In this document: one piece after another, positions 46,314 to 56,592 of the stretch
Layout of the letters: each line of letters opens with the position of its first letter
How positions within the stretch are numbered: position 1 is the first letter of the stretch
NCBI GenBank assembly: GCA_965230605.1
Contig: CBDDLD010000004.1
Span: 3,162,001 to 3,226,000 of the forward strand
Direction of reading: 5' to 3'
Source of the DNA: CBDDLD01 sp965230605
GTDB lineage: Bacteria > Bacteroidota > Bacteroidia > Flavobacteriales > Flavobacteriaceae
DNA: 64,000 nucleotides
The notes under the pieces: generated by a model
The model's input: the letters and a program-made list of their open reading frames with translations, nothing else
Told to the model about the DNA's origin: nothing
Database searches by the model: none
Program-made: the position numbers and the translations under genes

Positions 46314-46332
46314 ATACAGCTTTATTGAGTTC

Positions 46333-46340
46333 CAAATTTA
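46333..46340 (-). promoter_or_regulatory. -7 promoter element for rsmI
   Basis: Minus-strand TAAATTTG matches TAnnTTTG, 19 bases before the rsmI start. Confidence 0.5.
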
Positions 46341-46422
46341 CGATCTTTTATTTGATTCTAATTCATTCAATTATGGAATAGTACACTAAAAAAGCCCTTA
46401 TATCTTAGGTTAGCATAATTGT

Positions 46423-46779
46423 TTAGTCTCTAATTTGTTTTCCTAAAAAATAAGACGGGAAGAGTGCAATTAAGGCATATAATGAAAAACCTATAATACC
46501 ATGGCCGGCATAATAATGCGCAGCAGTTGCTAAGATTAAATCAAAGAAAAACCCTGCGTAAGCCCATTCAGTAATCCATTTATTACCACGCCAAAGTATC
46601 ATTACCACACCAACGATTTTTAAAACTGCTAATGGAATAACCACATAGGTAGGGTAATTAAAATTTTCAAAATAGCCTTTTATGGTTTCTGTATTCGTAA
46701 AATACATGTATGCAGAGTAAAGCATTATGCCACACAGTGCAGCTGTTGCTAACCAGTAAATGGTTTGTTTTACACGCAT
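46423..46779 (-). CDS. DoxX-like membrane protein
   Basis: 118 residues with four hydrophobic segments and the DoxX-like pattern GVVMILWRGNKWITEWAY. Inner-membrane protein of unknown role. It follows the acidic hypothetical gene by 5 bases. It is unrelated in sequence to the DoxX at 33854. Confidence 0.8.
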   Translation of the reverse strand: MRVKQTIYWLATAALCGIMLYSAYMYFTNTETIKGYFENFNYPTYVVIPLAVLKIVGVVMILWRGNKWITEWAYAGFFFDLILATAAHYYAGHGIIGFSLYALIALFPSYFLGKQIRD

Positions 46780-46784
46780 AAAGT

Positions 46785-47528
46785 TTAGTTGAATCGTCCT
46801 TCAATAAGTTCTATAAAACGTTCTTCATAATCTTCTTTCCCTTCCCAGTTATTGTAATCAGGCTTTACAATATCTAAGATCAATCGACGAGCATCTTCGA
46901 TAGAGTTTGTAGTATTTATTTGAGAAATGACGCGATCGTAGTCTTCATTCTTGCCTTCGAATAAGTGTTTTATAAATGCTATTTTATCATTTAAACCTAT
47001 CTTTAAAGCCTTTCCTTTAAGAGTATCATTAAGTGATTTCTTCTGATCAGCTTCTCTTTTTTTAGCAACCTCAACAGGTTCAAATTCTGGAATATTTCCG
47101 TAGTCTGCAGCTATATTTTCAAGATCATTTTTATGGTACTCTACTTTAGGAATGGCACTTTCGATTATTTCGTCAACAACTTGAGTTTCTTCAGGCATTT
47201 GAGCAACCATATCTTTAATTTTCTCCATCACTGGTTCTACAATACCATCATCTTCTACATCGTCTAGATTGATATATATTTTGTCTTCAACTTCTATAGT
47301 GTCGCTTACTTTGTTATTAAATGCGGTATCTAGCATATCAAAAAACGAAGAGTCACTTCCAATAGTAGGCATGTCGTCTTCAAAATTTTCATGGGCAAAC
47401 TTCAAAACTGTTAATTTTTCATACAATTTTGAAACCTCATCATGCATTCTATCTACATCTTCTTTACCCTTCAACTTTAGAATCCTGTGAGCTATACTTA
47501 CCAATTCTGATTCTAATTTCTTTTTCAT
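46785..47528 (-). CDS. Conserved flavobacterial hypothetical protein
   Basis: 247 residues, acidic, no signal peptide or membrane segment. An N-terminal coiled-coil-like stretch (about 1-50), a long acidic low-complexity middle and a C-terminal helical domain (about 175-247) whose pattern NDKIAFIKHLFEGKNEDYDR and final RFIELIEGRFN recurs in Bacteroidota proteins of unknown role. Divergent from tdk. Confidence 0.75.
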   Translation of the reverse strand: MKKKLESELVSIAHRILKLKGKEDVDRMHDEVSKLYEKLTVLKFAHENFEDDMPTIGSDSSFFDMLDTAFNNKVSDTIEVEDKIYINLDDVEDDGIVEPVMEKIKDMVAQMPEETQVVDEIIESAIPKVEYHKNDLENIAADYGNIPEFEPVEVAKKREADQKKSLNDTLKGKALKIGLNDKIAFIKHLFEGKNEDYDRVISQINTTNSIEDARRLILDIVKPDYNNWEGKEDYEERFIELIEGRFN

Positions 47529-47611
47529 CTGTTTTACTTTTGATTTTTAATAAATTTACGCCACCTTTATACAAACGAAAATATACTACGTTTTAGTGCT
47601 AAAATTACAAA

Positions 47612-48265
47612 ATGTTTCTTGAAAATACGGTAAATCATAAAGAACAATTTGGGTGGATTGAAGTGATTTGTGGATCGATGTTCTCTGGTAAAACTGAAGA
47701 ATTGATTCGCCGTTTAAAACGTGCCAAATTTGCACGTCAAAAAGTTGAAATTTTCAAACCTGCTGTAGATACAAGATATGACGATGAAATGGTCATATCT
47801 CATGATGCTAATGAAATAAGATCTACGCCTGTTCCTGCTGCTGCTAATATTCCTATTCTTGCTGATGGCTGCGATGTCGTAGGTATTGATGAAGCTCAAT
47901 TTTTTGATGATGAAATTGTACGTGTCTGTAATGACTTGGCCAATAAAGGAGTAAGGGTCATTGTTGCTGGCTTAGATATGGATTTTAAAGGTAACCCATT
48001 TGGTCCTATGCCCTATCTCATGGCCACTGCAGAATATGTTACTAAAGTACATGCCATTTGTACAAAGACCGGCAATTTAGCTCAATATAGTTATCGTAAA
48101 TCCAAAAGTGATGACTTGGTACTTTTAGGTGAGGTAGATGAGTACGAGCCTTTAAGTAGAGCAGCCTTCTATAAAACAATGCTTAGAGACAAAGTGAGGA
48201 ATATGAAAGTTAATGATGCAGAAGAAGTTTCGCCAAAACACAAAAAATCAGATGCCAAAAGCTGA
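47612..48265 (+). CDS. tdk: Thymidine kinase
   Basis: 217 residues. P-loop GSMFSGKT (21-28), catalytic region IDEAQFFD, and the lasso/substrate segment [16 protein letters not shown]. It phosphorylates thymidine with ATP in nucleotide salvage. The end overlaps the alanine racemase start by 14 bases. Confidence 0.95.
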   Translation: MFLENTVNHKEQFGWIEVICGSMFSGKTEELIRRLKRAKFARQKVEIFKPAVDTRYDDEMVISHDANEIRSTPVPAAANIPILADGCDVVGIDEAQFFDDEIVRVCNDLANKGVRVIVAGLDMDFKGNPFGPMPYLMATAEYVTKVHAICTKTGNLAQYSYRKSKSDDLVLLGEVDEYEPLSRAAFYKTMLRDKVRNMKVNDAEEVSPKHKKSDAKS

Positions 48266-49358
48266 AGAGACTGTATTGGAAATTAATCTTAATGCTCTTA
48301 GGCATAATTTCGAATACTTAAAGTCTAAAATTGATTCAAACACTAAATTCCTTGCTGTAGTAAAGGCCTTTGCTTACGGAAGTGACAGCTGTGAAGTTGC
48401 TCGCTACCTTCAGGATTTAGATGTTGATTATTTTGCCGTTGCCTATACTAATGAAGGGGTTGCACTCAGAGATGCAGGAATTACCAAACCGATTTTGGTG
48501 TTACATCCATTACCAACAAGTTTTAAAACCATCATTCAACGTTGCTTAGAGCCCAGCCTATACAATGCTAAAGTTCTTAACGCATTTATAGATGTTGCCA
48601 GCCATCTCAACCAAAAAGACTATCCAGTTCATGTTAAATTTAACACTGGCCTAAATCGTTTAGGGTTTTGGGAAAATGATGTCGATTATATTCTAGAGAA
48701 ACTCAACTCAACGACTTCTGTAAAGGTAGCCTCATTATTTTCTCATTTAGCAGCTAGCGAAGACCTTAACGAAATAGAGTTCACAAAAAGACAAATCAAG
48801 ACTTTCAAGGCAATTTCAAATGATTTTATAACTAAACTAGACTATAAACCCTGGTTACATTTATGTAATACTTCCGGAGTTATAAACTATCCCGAAGCAC
48901 ATTTGGATATGGTGCGTTGCGGTATAGGGCTTTATGGTTTTGGGAATACCTCTAAAGAGGATCAAAATTTAATACCTATTGCAACATTAAAGTCTGTTAT
49001 CTCTCAATTACATAGGATAGAGCCTAATGAATCTGTGGGTTACAACAGGGCCTATACGTCTGAAGGTTATGAAAAGACAGCAACCATCCCAGTTGGCCAT
49101 GCAGATGGTATTAATAGAAGTTTTGGAAACCAAAAGGGTTATGTGTTTATTAATGGTAAAAAAGCACCTATTATAGGCAATGTATGTATGGACATGATTA
49201 TGGTTAATGTCTCTGGAATAGATTGTAAAGAAGGCGATGAAGTCATCATCTTTGATGGAACTCATAAGGCATCAGAATTAGGAGATTCTGTAGGTACTAT
49301 TTCTTATGAGATCATTACTTCTGTATCGCAACGTGTAAAACGCTCTATTATAAGGTAA
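48252..49358 (+). CDS. alr: Alanine racemase
   Basis: 368 residues from the ATG at 48252; a longer frame from 48213 would overlap tdk by 53 bases. PLP Lys38 is in [10 protein letters not shown]; the second catalytic Tyr is in SVGYNRAY, and [10 protein letters not shown] is the C-terminal domain motif. It makes D-alanine for peptidoglycan. In many bacteria alr is fused to murF; here it is a single-domain protein. Confidence 0.95.
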   Translation: MPKAEETVLEINLNALRHNFEYLKSKIDSNTKFLAVVKAFAYGSDSCEVARYLQDLDVDYFAVAYTNEGVALRDAGITKPILVLHPLPTSFKTIIQRCLEPSLYNAKVLNAFIDVASHLNQKDYPVHVKFNTGLNRLGFWENDVDYILEKLNSTTSVKVASLFSHLAASEDLNEIEFTKRQIKTFKAISNDFITKLDYKPWLHLCNTSGVINYPEAHLDMVRCGIGLYGFGNTSKEDQNLIPIATLKSVISQLHRIEPNESVGYNRAYTSEGYEKTATIPVGHADGINRSFGNQKGYVFINGKKAPIIGNVCMDMIMVNVSGIDCKEGDEVIIFDGTHKASELGDSVGTISYEIITSVSQRVKRSIIR

Positions 49359-49445
49359 TACTTCATTTACTTTATCAATTAATACCTGTAAATGTTAAAA
49401 TTTTCACTAAATTGCCGCTTATATACTAACTAATACTTTATTATT

Positions 49446-49847
49446 ATGCTTAAAGAATTCAAAGAGTTTGCCATGAAAGGCAACTTGGTAGACATTGCTG
49501 TTGCCTTTGTTATGGGTGCTGCTTTTAACAAGGTAGTAACATCATTTACAGGAGGCATCGTATCTCCACTTATCGGATTAATATTTAACTCTGATTTTAA
49601 AGATCAAAAATGGATTATCACAGAAGGTACCGTTAATGATGCCGGAGAAATGGTTGGTGAAGTAGCCCTAATGTGGGGAGATTTTGCCACAAATGTCATC
49701 GATTTTATTATCGTTGCTTTTGTAATGTTTATGGTAATAAAAGGAGTAAATAAGATGAAGAAAAAAGAAGAGCCAGCTCCTGAAGCTCCAGCTGGACCAT
49801 CAGATAATGAACTACTGGCAGAGATCAGAGATCTTCTTAAAAAATAA
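49446..49847 (+). CDS. mscL: Large-conductance mechanosensitive channel
   Basis: 133 residues, two membrane spans: the pore helix with GNLVDIAVAFVMGAAFNKVV and the second at about 75-97. A charged cytoplasmic helix ends ELLAEIRDLLKK. It opens under membrane tension as an osmotic safety valve. Confidence 0.96.
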   Translation: MLKEFKEFAMKGNLVDIAVAFVMGAAFNKVVTSFTGGIVSPLIGLIFNSDFKDQKWIITEGTVNDAGEMVGEVALMWGDFATNVIDFIIVAFVMFMVIKGVNKMKKKEEPAPEAPAGPSDNELLAEIRDLLKK

Positions 49848-49887
49848 TAAAAGGCTAGCGTACCGCTACACTGCATTATATTAACCA

Positions 49888-49918
49888 AACCGCTTCCTAA
49901 AAGAAGCGGTTCTTTTTT
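49888..49918 (+). terminator. Rho-independent terminator after mscL
   Basis: AACCGCTTC (49888-49896) pairs with GAAGCGGTT (49903-49911), 9 pairs around a 6-base loop, followed by a T-rich tract. Confidence 0.88.
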
Positions 49919-49953
49919 AGCATATTTTTATCATTTTCGTCTGTGTTTATGTT

Positions 49954-49961
49954 TAATTTTG
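49954..49961 (+). promoter_or_regulatory. -7 promoter element for asd
   Basis: TAATTTTG matches TAnnTTTG, 25 bases before the asd start codon. Confidence 0.45.
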
Positions 49962-49986
49962 TTGACTTTTATTAGAAGCTTTAATT

Positions 49987-50976
49987 ATGAAAATAGCAAT
50001 AGTTGGTGCCACCGGATTAGTTGGCGGTGTTATGTTAAACGTTTTAGAAGAAAGGCAATTTCCTATCGATGAATTATTACTTGTAGCATCGGAGCGATCT
50101 GTGGGTAAAAAAATAAAGTTCAAAGGTAAAGATCATGAGGTAATTAGTATTCCTGAAGCTATAAAACAACAGCCAGACATTGCATTATTTTCTGCTGGAG
50201 GAAGTACCTCATTGGAATGGGCCCCTAAATTTGCTGAAATTGGTACAATTGTCATTGACAATTCTTCAGCTTGGCGTATGGACCACACAAAAAAACTTGT
50301 AGTTCCAGAAATTAATGCTTCTACAATAGAGAGCTCAGACAAAATTATTGCCAACCCTAATTGTTCCACAATTCAGATGGTTATGGCTTTAGCGCCTCTG
50401 CATGATGCTTATAAAATAAAGCGTATTGTAGTTTCTACATACCAATCTGTTTCAGGCACAGGGATTAAAGCAGTTCAGCAATTAGAAAATGAGATTCAGA
50501 ATAAAAAAGGAGAGATGGTTTATCCATATCCTATTCACAAAAATGCTATTCCACATTGCGATGTGTTCGAAGAAAATGGCTACACTAAAGAGGAGATGAA
50601 GCTCGTAAGGGAGACTCAAAAAATTCTTGATGATAGAACTATTGCAGTTACTGCTACAGCTGTAAGAATCCCAACAGCCGGAGGTCATAGTGAAGCTGTA
50701 AATGTAGAATTTGAAGATGATTTTCAGATTAATAAAGTAAGAGAACTCCTTAATAACACCGATGGTGTAACGGTCCAAGATAATACCGATGTTAACACCT
50801 ACCCTATGCCAATGTATGCAAATGGCAAAGACGATGTATTTGTGGGGCGAATCCGAAGAGATGGTTCTCAACCTAACACATTAAATATGTGGGTTGTGAG
50901 TGATAATTTAAGAAAAGGAGCCGCTACTAATGCGGTACAAATTGCAGAATATTTAGTTCGTAAAAGCTTAGTATAA
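49987..50976 (+). CDS. asd: Aspartate-semialdehyde dehydrogenase
   Basis: 329 residues. NADP-binding GATGLVGGVM at the N-terminus, catalytic Cys in NPNCSTIQM (about 125-133) and the catalytic His in GGHSEAVNV. It reduces aspartyl phosphate to the semialdehyde for lysine/diaminopimelate, threonine and methionine synthesis. Single gene with its own promoter. Confidence 0.96.
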   Translation: MKIAIVGATGLVGGVMLNVLEERQFPIDELLLVASERSVGKKIKFKGKDHEVISIPEAIKQQPDIALFSAGGSTSLEWAPKFAEIGTIVIDNSSAWRMDHTKKLVVPEINASTIESSDKIIANPNCSTIQMVMALAPLHDAYKIKRIVVSTYQSVSGTGIKAVQQLENEIQNKKGEMVYPYPIHKNAIPHCDVFEENGYTKEEMKLVRETQKILDDRTIAVTATAVRIPTAGGHSEAVNVEFEDDFQINKVRELLNNTDGVTVQDNTDVNTYPMPMYANGKDDVFVGRIRRDGSQPNTLNMWVVSDNLRKGAATNAVQIAEYLVRKSLV

Positions 50977-51074
50977 ATCGCAGCCATATTTCAAGAGAAT
51001 AACGGCATAATAACCACAAAATATGTCGTTTAACTAATTAATTCATAGGTTACAAACATTATTAGGTATATTGG

Positions 51075-52193
51075 ATGTCCAAATTCCTACTAATAATGCT
51101 GAGATATTGCACATATATCCTAATAACCTGCCTACTATTTATGTCTTGTGCGGGTGACGATAACTATAGTCCTACAGATGATGATCCGATCAATCAGATA
51201 TCTCCTGTAGTATTCGACTTAGCTAATGTCCCATATCAAACACTTTCCGAGTACAATTTTTTTGATGGTGATATGTCCAATTTAAATCCTGTCTATGGTG
51301 TATTACCCTACGACATGATTTCGCCTTTATTTTCAGATTATGCCAGTAAGAAAAGGTTTCTGTGGATGCCAGATGGTGTTAGTGCAGATTATGTTAGTGA
51401 CCATAATTTAATTGATTTCCCGGTAGGAACAGTACTTATAAAAAACTTCTATTACGATAATGTATTACCTAGTAATTCAAAACAAATCATAGAGACCAGA
51501 CTCCAAATTAAGAAAGAAACAGGTTGGATTTTTGCCAACTATATATGGAATGAAGATCAGACCGAAGCTACTTTTAGCTTGAGTGGGGGTAGTTTGCCTG
51601 TCGATTTTGTGTTAAATGGCGAAACTAGAAGTGTTGAATATCGTATCCCAGCTGCATCTCAATGTCTGACCTGCCATAAGCAAGATAATGAAACTCCCTT
51701 TCCTATAGGTGTTAAACCGAGTAGCCTTAACAAAGTATTTGACTACGCAGACGGTAGTAGCAACCAGTTAGATAAATGGGTAGACATGGGTTACTTAAAT
51801 GGTAATAATATTCCTAATAATATAGATACTGTTGTAGATTGGACAGATACCTCACAATCCTTAGAATTGAGAGCCCGATCTTATTTAGATATTAATTGTG
51901 CACACTGTCATTCTGATAATAGGCATTGCGATTACAGACCTGTAAGGTTTGCTTTTGGCGAATCTTCAGACATTATAAATTTAGGTGTATGTGTTGATGC
52001 TGATGATGTGTTTGATCCTGCTCTGACAAAAATAGTAATGCCTGGTAATTCTGAGCGTTCCATTTTAGCTTTTAGGATCAACTCTGTAGACCAATCACTA
52101 AGAATGCCTTTATTGGCAAGAACATTAAAACATAACGAAGGAGTTGAGCTTATTGAAGCATGGATCAACTCACTAACCATAGAATGCGAATAA
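51075..52193 (+). CDS. Diheme c-type cytochrome lipoprotein (SO2930-like), cassette A
   Basis: 372 residues with a lipoprotein signal (LLFMSC); in-frame ATGs at 51075 and 51096 both keep it. Two CxxCH heme sites are visible: CLTCH (Cys197) and CAHCH (Cys275), with a C-terminal KIVMPGNSERS and RMPLL region that could supply a Met ligand. The order matches the SO2930-type diheme cytochrome family. It is probably an envelope electron-transfer or peroxidase-like protein. The next gene, a T9SS-exported VCBS protein, starts 14 bases after its stop. A related copy is at 58799-60166. Confidence 0.85.
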   Translation: MSKFLLIMLRYCTYILITCLLFMSCAGDDNYSPTDDDPINQISPVVFDLANVPYQTLSEYNFFDGDMSNLNPVYGVLPYDMISPLFSDYASKKRFLWMPDGVSADYVSDHNLIDFPVGTVLIKNFYYDNVLPSNSKQIIETRLQIKKETGWIFANYIWNEDQTEATFSLSGGSLPVDFVLNGETRSVEYRIPAASQCLTCHKQDNETPFPIGVKPSSLNKVFDYADGSSNQLDKWVDMGYLNGNNIPNNIDTVVDWTDTSQSLELRARSYLDINCAHCHSDNRHCDYRPVRFAFGESSDIINLGVCVDADDVFDPALTKIVMPGNSERSILAFRINSVDQSLRMPLLARTLKHNEGVELIEAWINSLTIECE

Positions 52194-52207
52194 ATAACCC
52201 CGTGAAA

Positions 52208-54319
52208 ATGAAAAAAATAATACTATCAACTTTAGGTTTTCTAACCCTTTTTTCTTTAACAGCACAAACTTACGACTCTTGTAGTGCTGCTGAAAGTAGC
52301 TCTACTATTGTTAAAGATGTTACTTACAGTGTCGGCACCATAGATGGTGATTTACCACCTATTTTCTGTCAAGGTACCGGAAGTAATGTAGACTTTGGAG
52401 AATGGGTAAAATATATCCCGGATGACGATTATGAAGTTACAGTAACTTCTGACCTCAGTCAAAATGGTAATAAAGACACTAGAGTTCAGGTCTTTACCGG
52501 AACATGTGGTGGCTCGTATACTTGTATTGGAGGAGATGATGATTCTGGTGATTTTGAAGGTACAAATGGACAATCCTATTTGTCTGTAGCCACATTTAAT
52601 GTACAACAAGGTGTCACATATTACATTGTATGGGATGATAAGTGGACTAATAGTAGCGATTTCGATTTTATGCTTACCGAGGCTGCTGCACCACCCCCAC
52701 CACCAACATCACCTATACAATTTACGCAGTCTTCTGTAAGTGCACCAGGTAATTTTGATCAAGCCATTGTGGATATGAATGGTGACTTTCTTGATGATGT
52801 AGTTTCAGTAAGTAGTAATAAAATATACATTAACTATCAAACCGCTGGTGGTCAGTTAGATGTTAACGAAGCAGAAATTACATTACCTCAAAATGTTGAA
52901 TATGACCCTTTCTGGAGTATGGCTGCAGGTGACATAGATGCTAATGGTTATAATGATCTTTTATATGGTGATGGTAATGGTGTTAGTTTCTTAATAGCAA
53001 ATTCGGACGGTACAGATTACAGTGAATTCTTCATTAATGAATATGTTTTTTCTCAACGTTCAAATTTCGTTGATGTAAATAATGATGGCTATCTAGATGC
53101 TTTTGTTTGTCATGATGTTGATGAAAGTATTACATATACCAACCAAGGACCAACTAATAGTTATGCATTAACCTCTAGTAATACTAACGGTCTTGGAGGG
53201 TATCCTGATGGAGGAAACTACGCTTCTATATGGATTGACTATGATAATGATAGAGATATAGATATGTTTATGGCAAAGTGTGGTGGCTCTACAGCTAGAA
53301 GAACCAATGAATTATACAGAAACAACGGTGATGGTACATTTACTAAGGTAGCTGGTGCTGGAATGAGTTCTAATTTATCAGATCCGGTTCAGACATGGTC
53401 TGCAGCATGGGGTGACTTTGACAACGATGGAGATATGGACGCCTATGTAGGATCTAGTGATGCGGGAGATGCCAATAGATTAATGAGAAATAATGGCGAT
53501 GGTACATTTACAGATGTATCATTAGGATCTGGTGTTGCAGGCGCTACTAAAGGTTACGAAAATATCGCTGTAGATTTCGATAATGATGGTAACCTAGATA
53601 TCTTCACAAATAGTGATGTTCTTTTCGGAAATGGAAATATGACTTTTAATTTTATTTCTAGTTTATCGTTACCAAATTCAACTTTTGGTGGGTGTATTGG
53701 CGACCTAAATAACGATGGCTTCCTTGACATGTATTCTAGTAACAGTAAGTACATTAATGATGGTGCTACAAGTACTAGTAATAACTGGATAAAGATTGTA
53801 ACTGTTGGTATGGCTCATACAGCTGCTAACAGAAGTAATAGAAACGGTATCGGGGCTCGAGTAGAAATAAATACTGCCTCTGGAACTCAAATCAGAGATG
53901 TAAGAAGTGGTGAAGGCTTTAGATATATGCATACGCTTAATACACATTTTGGTATAGGTACAGATACTGCTATAAACTATATCAGAATTTATTGGCCTTC
54001 TGGTGTTGTAGATAACATCTCTAACCCAGCAATAAATTCTAGTATTACAGTTATGGAGGGAGACTCTCTTAGCCTTGAAGATTCTTTGGTAGAAGACCTT
54101 ATCACATATCCTAACCCAACTAAAGGCATTATTAATTTAAATGCAACTTACGGTTTTGATGAGGCAATATTTTCTGTATTTGATATGACTGGAAAACGTG
54201 TGTTAAATAGTAAGTTTTCTTCAAATCAGATTGATGTTTCTAAACTATCTGCCGGAAATTATATTTTGAGAATAATGAAAGATGGTTTAATTAGATCTCA
54301 AAAATTTATTAAGCAATAA
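52208..54319 (+). CDS. T9SS-exported VCBS/ASPIC-UnbV protein, cassette A
   Basis: 703 residues from the ATG at 52208, which gives a signal peptide ending SLTAQ; a start at 52160 would spoil it. A pre-peptidase-like domain (about 20-155) is followed by FG-GAP/VCBS calcium-binding repeats (DVNNDGYLDAFVC, DFDNDGDMDAYVG) that fold as a beta-propeller, an ASPIC/UnbV domain (about 540-615, with GIGARVEI and IYWPSGVVDNI) and a type A T9SS sorting domain (about 630-703, PNPTKG to SQKFIKQ). It is exported and attached to the cell surface. It may bind the partner cytochrome or a polymer. A terminator follows. Confidence 0.9.
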   Translation: MKKIILSTLGFLTLFSLTAQTYDSCSAAESSSTIVKDVTYSVGTIDGDLPPIFCQGTGSNVDFGEWVKYIPDDDYEVTVTSDLSQNGNKDTRVQVFTGTCGGSYTCIGGDDDSGDFEGTNGQSYLSVATFNVQQGVTYYIVWDDKWTNSSDFDFMLTEAAAPPPPPTSPIQFTQSSVSAPGNFDQAIVDMNGDFLDDVVSVSSNKIYINYQTAGGQLDVNEAEITLPQNVEYDPFWSMAAGDIDANGYNDLLYGDGNGVSFLIANSDGTDYSEFFINEYVFSQRSNFVDVNNDGYLDAFVCHDVDESITYTNQGPTNSYALTSSNTNGLGGYPDGGNYASIWIDYDNDRDIDMFMAKCGGSTARRTNELYRNNGDGTFTKVAGAGMSSNLSDPVQTWSAAWGDFDNDGDMDAYVGSSDAGDANRLMRNNGDGTFTDVSLGSGVAGATKGYENIAVDFDNDGNLDIFTNSDVLFGNGNMTFNFISSLSLPNSTFGGCIGDLNNDGFLDMYSSNSKYINDGATSTSNNWIKIVTVGMAHTAANRSNRNGIGARVEINTASGTQIRDVRSGEGFRYMHTLNTHFGIGTDTAINYIRIYWPSGVVDNISNPAINSSITVMEGDSLSLEDSLVEDLITYPNPTKGIINLNATYGFDEAIFSVFDMTGKRVLNSKFSSNQIDVSKLSAGNYILRIMKDGLIRSQKFIKQ

Positions 54320-54340
54320 GTTAATACTATCATAAAATTT

Positions 54341-54372
54341 AAAAAAGCTCTTATCTAGATAAGAGCTTTTTT
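54341..54372 (+). terminator. Rho-independent terminator after cassette A
   Basis: A fully palindromic stem AAAAAAGCTCTTATCT/AGATAAGAGCTTTTTT of 16 arms with the T run in the stem end. It works in both orientations. Confidence 0.9.
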
Positions 54373-54411
54373 AACTAATTTAGGGTTTGAATTTCTCACA
54401 AACACCAAATT

Positions 54412-56577
54412 ATGAAAAAAACATATATACTAGCGTTAACGCTAATAATTTTTATTTCTTGTGCAAAAGAAAAAGATCAAAGGAAAAGTATGGCTATAGA
54501 CTATCCTGAAACGAAAACTGTAGACACCATAGACACTTACTTTGGAACCGAAGTAAAAGACCCATACCGATGGTTAGAAGATGATAGAAGTGAAGAAACC
54601 GAAGCATGGGTTAAATCACAAAATGAAGCTACTTTTGGTTATTTAGACAACATTCCTTACAGAGAAGAATTAAAAGATCGATTATCCAAGTTATGGAATT
54701 ACGAAAAGGTAGGTGCCCCATTTATAGAAGGAGATTACACGTATTTCTATAAAAATGATGGTTTACAAAATCAATATGTAATATACAGATATAAAACAGG
54801 GGATGATCCGAGTACTGCAGAAGTGTTTTTAGACCCTAATACTTTCAAAGAAGATGGTACCGTTTCATTAGGTGGTGCGAGTTTTTCAAAAAATGGAAAA
54901 ATTTTAGCTTATAGTATCTCTGAAGGTGGTAGCGATTGGAGGAAAATATTAGTAATGGATACCGAAACCAAAGAAATTATTGAAGATACTCTGGTAGACA
55001 TTAAATTTAGTGGTATGTCTTGGTATAAAAACGAAGGCTTTTACTACTCTAGCTATGATAAGCCTAAAGGCAGTGAACTATCAGCAAAAACAGATCAACA
55101 TAAAGTGTACTATCATAAGTTAGGAACACCTCAAAACCAAGATCAATTAATCTATGGAGGAACAGCAGCGGAGAAACACCGCTATATATATGGTGGAGTC
55201 ACTGAAGATGATCGTTACCTTCTAATATCTCCAAGAGTTTCTACATCGGGTAACAAGTTGTATATAAAAGATCTTTCAGTTGCTAATGCACCACTAGTCG
55301 AAATTCTGGGGCATACAGATAGTGATACTTATGTTATAGAAAATGAAGGGTCAAAACTATTCCTTGTTACAAATTTAAATGCGCCTAATCAAAAAATTGT
55401 CACTGTAGATGCATCTAATCCAACGCCTGACAATTGGGTGGACTTTATTCCTGAAACTGAAAATGTTTTAAGCCCTTCAACAGGTGGCGGCTATTTCTTT
55501 GCTGAGTACATGGTTGATGCAGTGTCTAAGGTTCTACAATATGACTATGATGGTAAATTAGTAAGAGAAGTGCAGCTTCCTGGTGTTGGAAGTGCAGGTG
55601 GCTTTGGTGCTAAAAAAGAGGACAAAGAACTATACTATTCTTTTACAAACTATAAAACACCGGGCAGTATTTATAAATATGATATACAAAATGGGGCATC
55701 AGAACTATTTAGAAAACCAGCTATAGATTTTAACCCTGATAATTACGAAAGTAAACAAGTCTTCTACACATCTAAGGATGGAACTAAGGTACCGATGATT
55801 ATTACTCATAAAAAAGGCATGGAACTCAATGGTAAAAACCCAACAATTTTATACGGTTATGGTGGGTTTAACATCAGCCTTACACCTTCATTTAGTATTG
55901 CTAATGCTGTATGGATGGAACAAGGAGGGATTTATGCTGTACCTAATTTGAGAGGTGGAGGTGAGTATGGGAAATCTTGGCATGATGCCGGAACTCAAAT
56001 GAAAAAACAAAATGTTTTTGATGACTTCATTGCAGCTGCCGAATATTTGATAAAAGAGAACTATACCTCATCTGATTACCTTGCCATAAGAGGAGGCTCT
56101 AATGGTGGTTTATTGGTAGGTGCAACAATGACACAGCGTCCAGATTTAATGAAAGTAGCTTTACCCGCTGTTGGTGTTCTGGATATGTTAAGATATCATA
56201 CGTTTACTGCTGGAGCTGGCTGGGCATATGATTATGGTACTGCCAATGATAGTAAAGAAATGTTTGACTATTTAAAAGGATATTCTCCAGTACATAATGT
56301 TAAGGAAGGGGTTCAATACCCTGCTACATTAGTTACAACAGGAGATCATGACGACAGGGTTGTTCCTGCTCATAGTTTTAAGTTCGCGGCGGAGCTACAG
56401 AGTAAACAAGGTGGTGATAACCCAACATTAATAAGAATTGAAACCGATGCTGGCCATGGTGCAGGAACTCCGGTAAGTAAAACTATAGAACAATACTCTG
56501 ATATTTTTGGTTTTACACTTTATAACATGGGGTTTGATGTATTACCTAGTAAAACCCAAGAAAAGGTAAAGGGCTAG
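54412..56577 (+). CDS. Prolyl oligopeptidase (S9A) lipoprotein
   Basis: 721 residues with a lipoprotein signal (LIIFISC), then the seven-blade propeller region and the catalytic alpha/beta domain. [13 protein letters not shown] and [16 protein letters not shown] are typical. The nucleophile is Ser563 in RGGSNGGLL, acid in GDHDDRVVP, His682 in DAGHGAG. It cleaves short peptides after proline in the envelope. It lies alone between the two cytochrome cassettes. Confidence 0.95.
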   Translation: MKKTYILALTLIIFISCAKEKDQRKSMAIDYPETKTVDTIDTYFGTEVKDPYRWLEDDRSEETEAWVKSQNEATFGYLDNIPYREELKDRLSKLWNYEKVGAPFIEGDYTYFYKNDGLQNQYVIYRYKTGDDPSTAEVFLDPNTFKEDGTVSLGGASFSKNGKILAYSISEGGSDWRKILVMDTETKEIIEDTLVDIKFSGMSWYKNEGFYYSSYDKPKGSELSAKTDQHKVYYHKLGTPQNQDQLIYGGTAAEKHRYIYGGVTEDDRYLLISPRVSTSGNKLYIKDLSVANAPLVEILGHTDSDTYVIENEGSKLFLVTNLNAPNQKIVTVDASNPTPDNWVDFIPETENVLSPSTGGGYFFAEYMVDAVSKVLQYDYDGKLVREVQLPGVGSAGGFGAKKEDKELYYSFTNYKTPGSIYKYDIQNGASELFRKPAIDFNPDNYESKQVFYTSKDGTKVPMIITHKKGMELNGKNPTILYGYGGFNISLTPSFSIANAVWMEQGGIYAVPNLRGGGEYGKSWHDAGTQMKKQNVFDDFIAAAEYLIKENYTSSDYLAIRGGSNGGLLVGATMTQRPDLMKVALPAVGVLDMLRYHTFTAGAGWAYDYGTANDSKEMFDYLKGYSPVHNVKEGVQYPATLVTTGDHDDRVVPAHSFKFAAELQSKQGGDNPTLIRIETDAGHGAGTPVSKTIEQYSDIFGFTLYNMGFDVLPSKTQEKVKG

Positions 56578-56592
56578 CCTAAAACCATATTA